A DNA stretch of 7,990 bases from positions 1 through 7,990 of the forward strand of contig JAQWBK010000070.1 in the NCBI GenBank assembly GCA_028706415.1, read 5' to 3'. Source of the stretch: Oscillospiraceae bacterium. GTDB lineage: Bacteria > Bacillota > Clostridia > Oscillospirales > Acutalibacteraceae. Shown here in pieces: positions 6,162-7,990 of this stretch. The translations under genes and the position numbers were made by a program. The notes under the pieces were generated by a model that worked only from the letters and a program-made list of their open reading frames with translations, was not told the DNA's origin and made no database searches. Within the stretch, counting starts at the first letter, position 1. Each line of letters starts with the position of its first letter.

Positions 6162-7172
6162 ATGTCTGAATTTAATGAAACGGTTAAATATTTACCGACA
6201 TCACTAAAAAGCAGGGTGATGATGCTACCTGACAGCCTGACTGAAAGGGTTCAGGAAATACGGTTGCGCTCTGGCGCACCATTGACCCTATCCGCTCCTG
6301 ACGGTGAATGGATGGTAACATATTCGGGCAAAGCAATTAAATCAGGCGGGGATTATTTAGTTTGTAAGCCTGCTGAGATTGATGAATGCTTTTTGACACT
6401 GTGCGAATATTCGGTACATACACATCAAAACGAACTGAAAGCCGGGTTTATAACCGCACCCAACGGAAGCCGAGCAGGAGTTGCCGGAACAGCCGTTGTA
6501 GATGACGGACGGGTGGTTTCATACCGAAATATTACATCCATTTGCCTACGGGTTGCACGAAGGCATACCGGTTGTGCGACAAAGCTGATTAATTCTCTGG
6601 TTGACGGCGGGCGGATTTGCGGTACCCTGATTTGCGGTGAACCCTCAAGCGGCAAAAGCAGCCTATTAAGGGATGTTGCAAGGCAGCTGACCAGCAGTAT
6701 GGCCGGCCGGCGTTGGCGTGTTTCGGTTGTGGACGAAAGGGGAGAGTTATCGGGTGACGGCAGTCTTAAAAGCTGTGATGTTCTGCGGTATTCACCCAAG
6801 GCGTTGGGTATTCAACATGCGGTTCGTTGTCTTGCCCCCGATGTTGTAATATTTGATGAGCTGGGAAGCAGCGAAGAGACCAAGGCGGTTTTAGATGGGC
6901 TTAATTCGGGGGTCGCCGCTATTACATCGGCACATTGTAATAACAGAAAGTCGCTTTTCAGCCGCCCTTTTCTGGTGAGTGCATTGGAATCGGGTGCATT
7001 TGAACGGGTGGTATTTTTAGAGGGAAGGGGCTCTCCCGGAACTCTTGCGAGGATTATGAATGTGGGGGATTTGTTTGCTGAAAATAGTCGGACTGTTACT
7101 TATTATCGCGGCGGGGATGGGCATGGGCATAGCATCCTCTGTGTCCCTGAGTCGAAGAGCAGCATCTCTTGA
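6162..7172 (+). CDS. spoIIIAA: Stage III sporulation protein AA, mother-cell ATPase
   Basis: A 336-residue ATPase related to the motor proteins of type II/IV secretion. In the mother cell it is thought to energise the SpoIIIA-SpoIIQ channel into the forespore. The Walker A loop is GEPSSGKSS (159-167) followed by LLRDVAR; then VVDERGEL and a Walker B VVIFDELGSSEE (Asp232-Glu233). The N-terminal part has the family's EIRLRSGAPL and HQNELKAGFIT segments. The start at 6162 is set by its ribosome site. It is the first gene of the operon. The C-terminal 30 or so residues are read out of frame over the start of spoIIIAB, a 98-base overlap, and look unlike family sequence, so the true stop may be nearer 7080 if a G is missing from the GGGGG at 7064-7068. 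Confidence 0.92.
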   Translation: MSEFNETVKYLPTSLKSRVMMLPDSLTERVQEIRLRSGAPLTLSAPDGEWMVTYSGKAIKSGGDYLVCKPAEIDECFLTLCEYSVHTHQNELKAGFITAPNGSRAGVAGTAVVDDGRVVSYRNITSICLRVARRHTGCATKLINSLVDGGRICGTLICGEPSSGKSSLLRDVARQLTSSMAGRRWRVSVVDERGELSGDGSLKSCDVLRYSPKALGIQHAVRCLAPDVVIFDELGSSEETKAVLDGLNSGVAAITSAHCNNRKSLFSRPFLVSALESGAFERVVFLEGRGSPGTLARIMNVGDLFAENSRTVTYYRGGDGHGHSILCVPESKSSIS

Positions 7173-7584
7173 ACTGCTGGACAGATTTCTCGTGTATCTT
7201 GAAACCCAAATAAGGTATTCGGCCTCCCCAATAGGTGAGATTATCATACAGGCGGCAAAGGTGGAATTCTCGAGGTTATCTTTTATCACACAAGCTGCCA
7301 TAAGACTTATAAACGGTGGCAGCCCTTATGAAGCATGGATTGGCGCGGCGAGGGAATGCGGCGATGACTGTTCGTTTACAGCAGCCGATCAAGCCATGAT
7401 TATTGATTTTGGAAAAGGCCTGGGAAGCACAGATATTGAGGGACAGTTATCTCATTGTGAAACCTTCCGCCGACTGCTTGATGATAGGCTGCAAACTGCG
7501 CGTTGTGAATCCCAGACAAAAGGAAAGCTATACATAACACTGGGGGGTGCGGGGGGGCTGGCTGTTGCTTTGCTCATGTTTTAA
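7075..7584 (+). CDS. spoIIIAB: Stage III sporulation protein AB
   Basis: A 169-residue membrane protein of the SpoIIIA channel complex, with a fold related to GspF-type secretion platform proteins and so likely to dock SpoIIIAA. It starts LLKIVGLLLIIAAGMGMG, a membrane helix at about residues 1-22. A soluble helical domain follows, containing LELLDRFLVYLETQIRYSAS and a DDRLQTARCESQTKGK tail, then a closing hydrophobic segment KLYITLGGAGGLAVALLMF. The start chosen is the TTG at 7075, because GGGGGA (7064-7069) precedes it by 5 bases and the family usually begins at this M-L-K-[IL] point. An in-frame ATG at 7060 is a possible alternative. Confidence 0.9.
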   Translation: MLKIVGLLLIIAAGMGMGIASSVSLSRRAASLELLDRFLVYLETQIRYSASPIGEIIIQAAKVEFSRLSFITQAAIRLINGGSPYEAWIGAARECGDDCSFTAADQAMIIDFGKGLGSTDIEGQLSHCETFRRLLDDRLQTARCESQTKGKLYITLGGAGGLAVALLMF

Positions 7585-7623
7585 TATTTTTTGAGATTAG
7601 TATTGGGAAGGATGAACTTAATC

Positions 7624-7818
7624 ATGGATGTGGATCTCATATTTAAAATTGCCGCAATCGGTATTATAGTCGCTGTACTTAACCAGCTTTTGATACGGTC
7701 GGGGCGTGAGGAACAGGCCATGTTGACCACCTTGGCAGGGCTTATCGTTGTGCTGTCCATGATTGTAAGCGAAATAAGCGAGCTGTTTCGCACCGTAAAA
7801 ACAGTTTTCGGTTTGTAA
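7624..7818 (+). CDS. spoIIIAC: Stage III sporulation protein AC
   Basis: A 64-residue membrane protein, the family's usual size. It has two membrane helices: DLIFKIAAIGIIVAVLNQLL and AGLIVVLSMIVSEISELF, joined by the well-kept GREEQAMLTTL loop. The start is the ATG at 7624 (MDVDLIFK), 11 bases after GGGAAGGA at 7605-7612. An ATG at 7612 overlaps that site. The gap from spoIIIAB is 39 bases. The protein is part of the SpoIIIA complex in the membrane between mother cell and forespore. Confidence 0.92.
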   Translation: MDVDLIFKIAAIGIIVAVLNQLLIRSGREEQAMLTTLAGLIVVLSMIVSEISELFRTVKTVFGL

Positions 7819-7822
7819 CGCC

Positions 7823-7990
7823 ATGGGTATAGTGACAATTGCGGGTATAACCGTAATAGCCGCCTTTCTGGCAGTTTTAATTCGCCGGTATCATCCCGAA
7901 TACTCGATGGCAATAGGACTTATTACCGGCACTTTGATACTTGGTATGCTGATAATTCAGCTTGCTCCTGTATTCAGCAGATTGCAAGCC
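7823..7990 (+). CDS. spoIIIAD: Stage III sporulation protein AD, N-terminal part (cut by window edge)
   Basis: 56 codons from the ATG at 7823 to the right edge. The sequence begins MGIVTIAGITVIAAFLAVLI, a membrane helix, then RRYHPEYSMAIGLITG and a second hydrophobic stretch, matching the start of SpoIIIAD. It begins 4 bases after the spoIIIAC stop, with no clear ribosome site of its own, so translational coupling is likely. Its identity rests on operon order as well as sequence. Confidence 0.85.
   Translation, partial: MGIVTIAGITVIAAFLAVLIRRYHPEYSMAIGLITGTLILGMLIIQLAPVFSRLQA

Overview
The window looks like chromosome from a spore-forming member of the Clostridia, probably near the Oscillospirales/Ruminococcaceae. 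The grounds are the start of a spoIIIA sporulation operon (AA, AB, AC, AD in the standard order), strong AGG-type ribosome binding sites, repeated use of TTG starts, and mid-range GC. The lineage is an inference; no rRNA or other marker is present to settle it.

Layout. Positions 1-419 (minus strand) hold the first 139 codons of a Xer-type tyrosine recombinase that runs off the left edge. A divergent control region (420-671) carries a recognisable promoter for each direction and, between them, a solitary 18-bp copy of the terminal inverted repeat of the small element found later in the window. Positions 672-4942 hold a two-gene unit for a type IIA DNA topoisomerase: a GyrB/ParE-like ATPase-Toprim subunit followed 50 bases later by a GyrA/ParC-like cleavage subunit. 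The catalytic residues are kept, but several residues at known quinolone-determining positions are not the usual ones, and no GyrA box is seen, so it is better read as a topoisomerase IV-like or paralogous enzyme than as housekeeping gyrase. Positions 5141-5615 encode a small zinc-ribbon/TM2 membrane protein that is split by an apparent one-base frameshift near a run of four Gs.

Positions 5616-6091 are a mobile-element patch. Two 156-bp copies (6 differences over the 158 bases compared) of a non-coding element with terminal inverted repeats lie in the same orientation on either side of a strong hairpin terminator. Each copy is flanked by a 3-bp direct repeat of the form TNA (TGA for the first, TTA for the second). 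The first copy landed exactly on the stop codon of the TM2 gene and duplicated it. The second sits 73 bases upstream of spoIIIAA. The elements have no transposase, so they are MITE-like and would need an enzyme supplied from elsewhere.

Positions 6162-7990 are the start of the spoIIIA operon, whose products (with later genes and SpoIIQ) build the mother-cell-to-forespore channel complex needed for late forespore gene expression. spoIIIAA and spoIIIAB overlap by 98 bases, longer than usual, and the window ends inside spoIIIAD.

I saw no CRISPR array, tRNA or rRNA gene, or defence system. The most unusual items are the MITE pair with readable target duplications, the odd quinolone-region residues in the topoisomerase, and the frameshifted TM2 gene.
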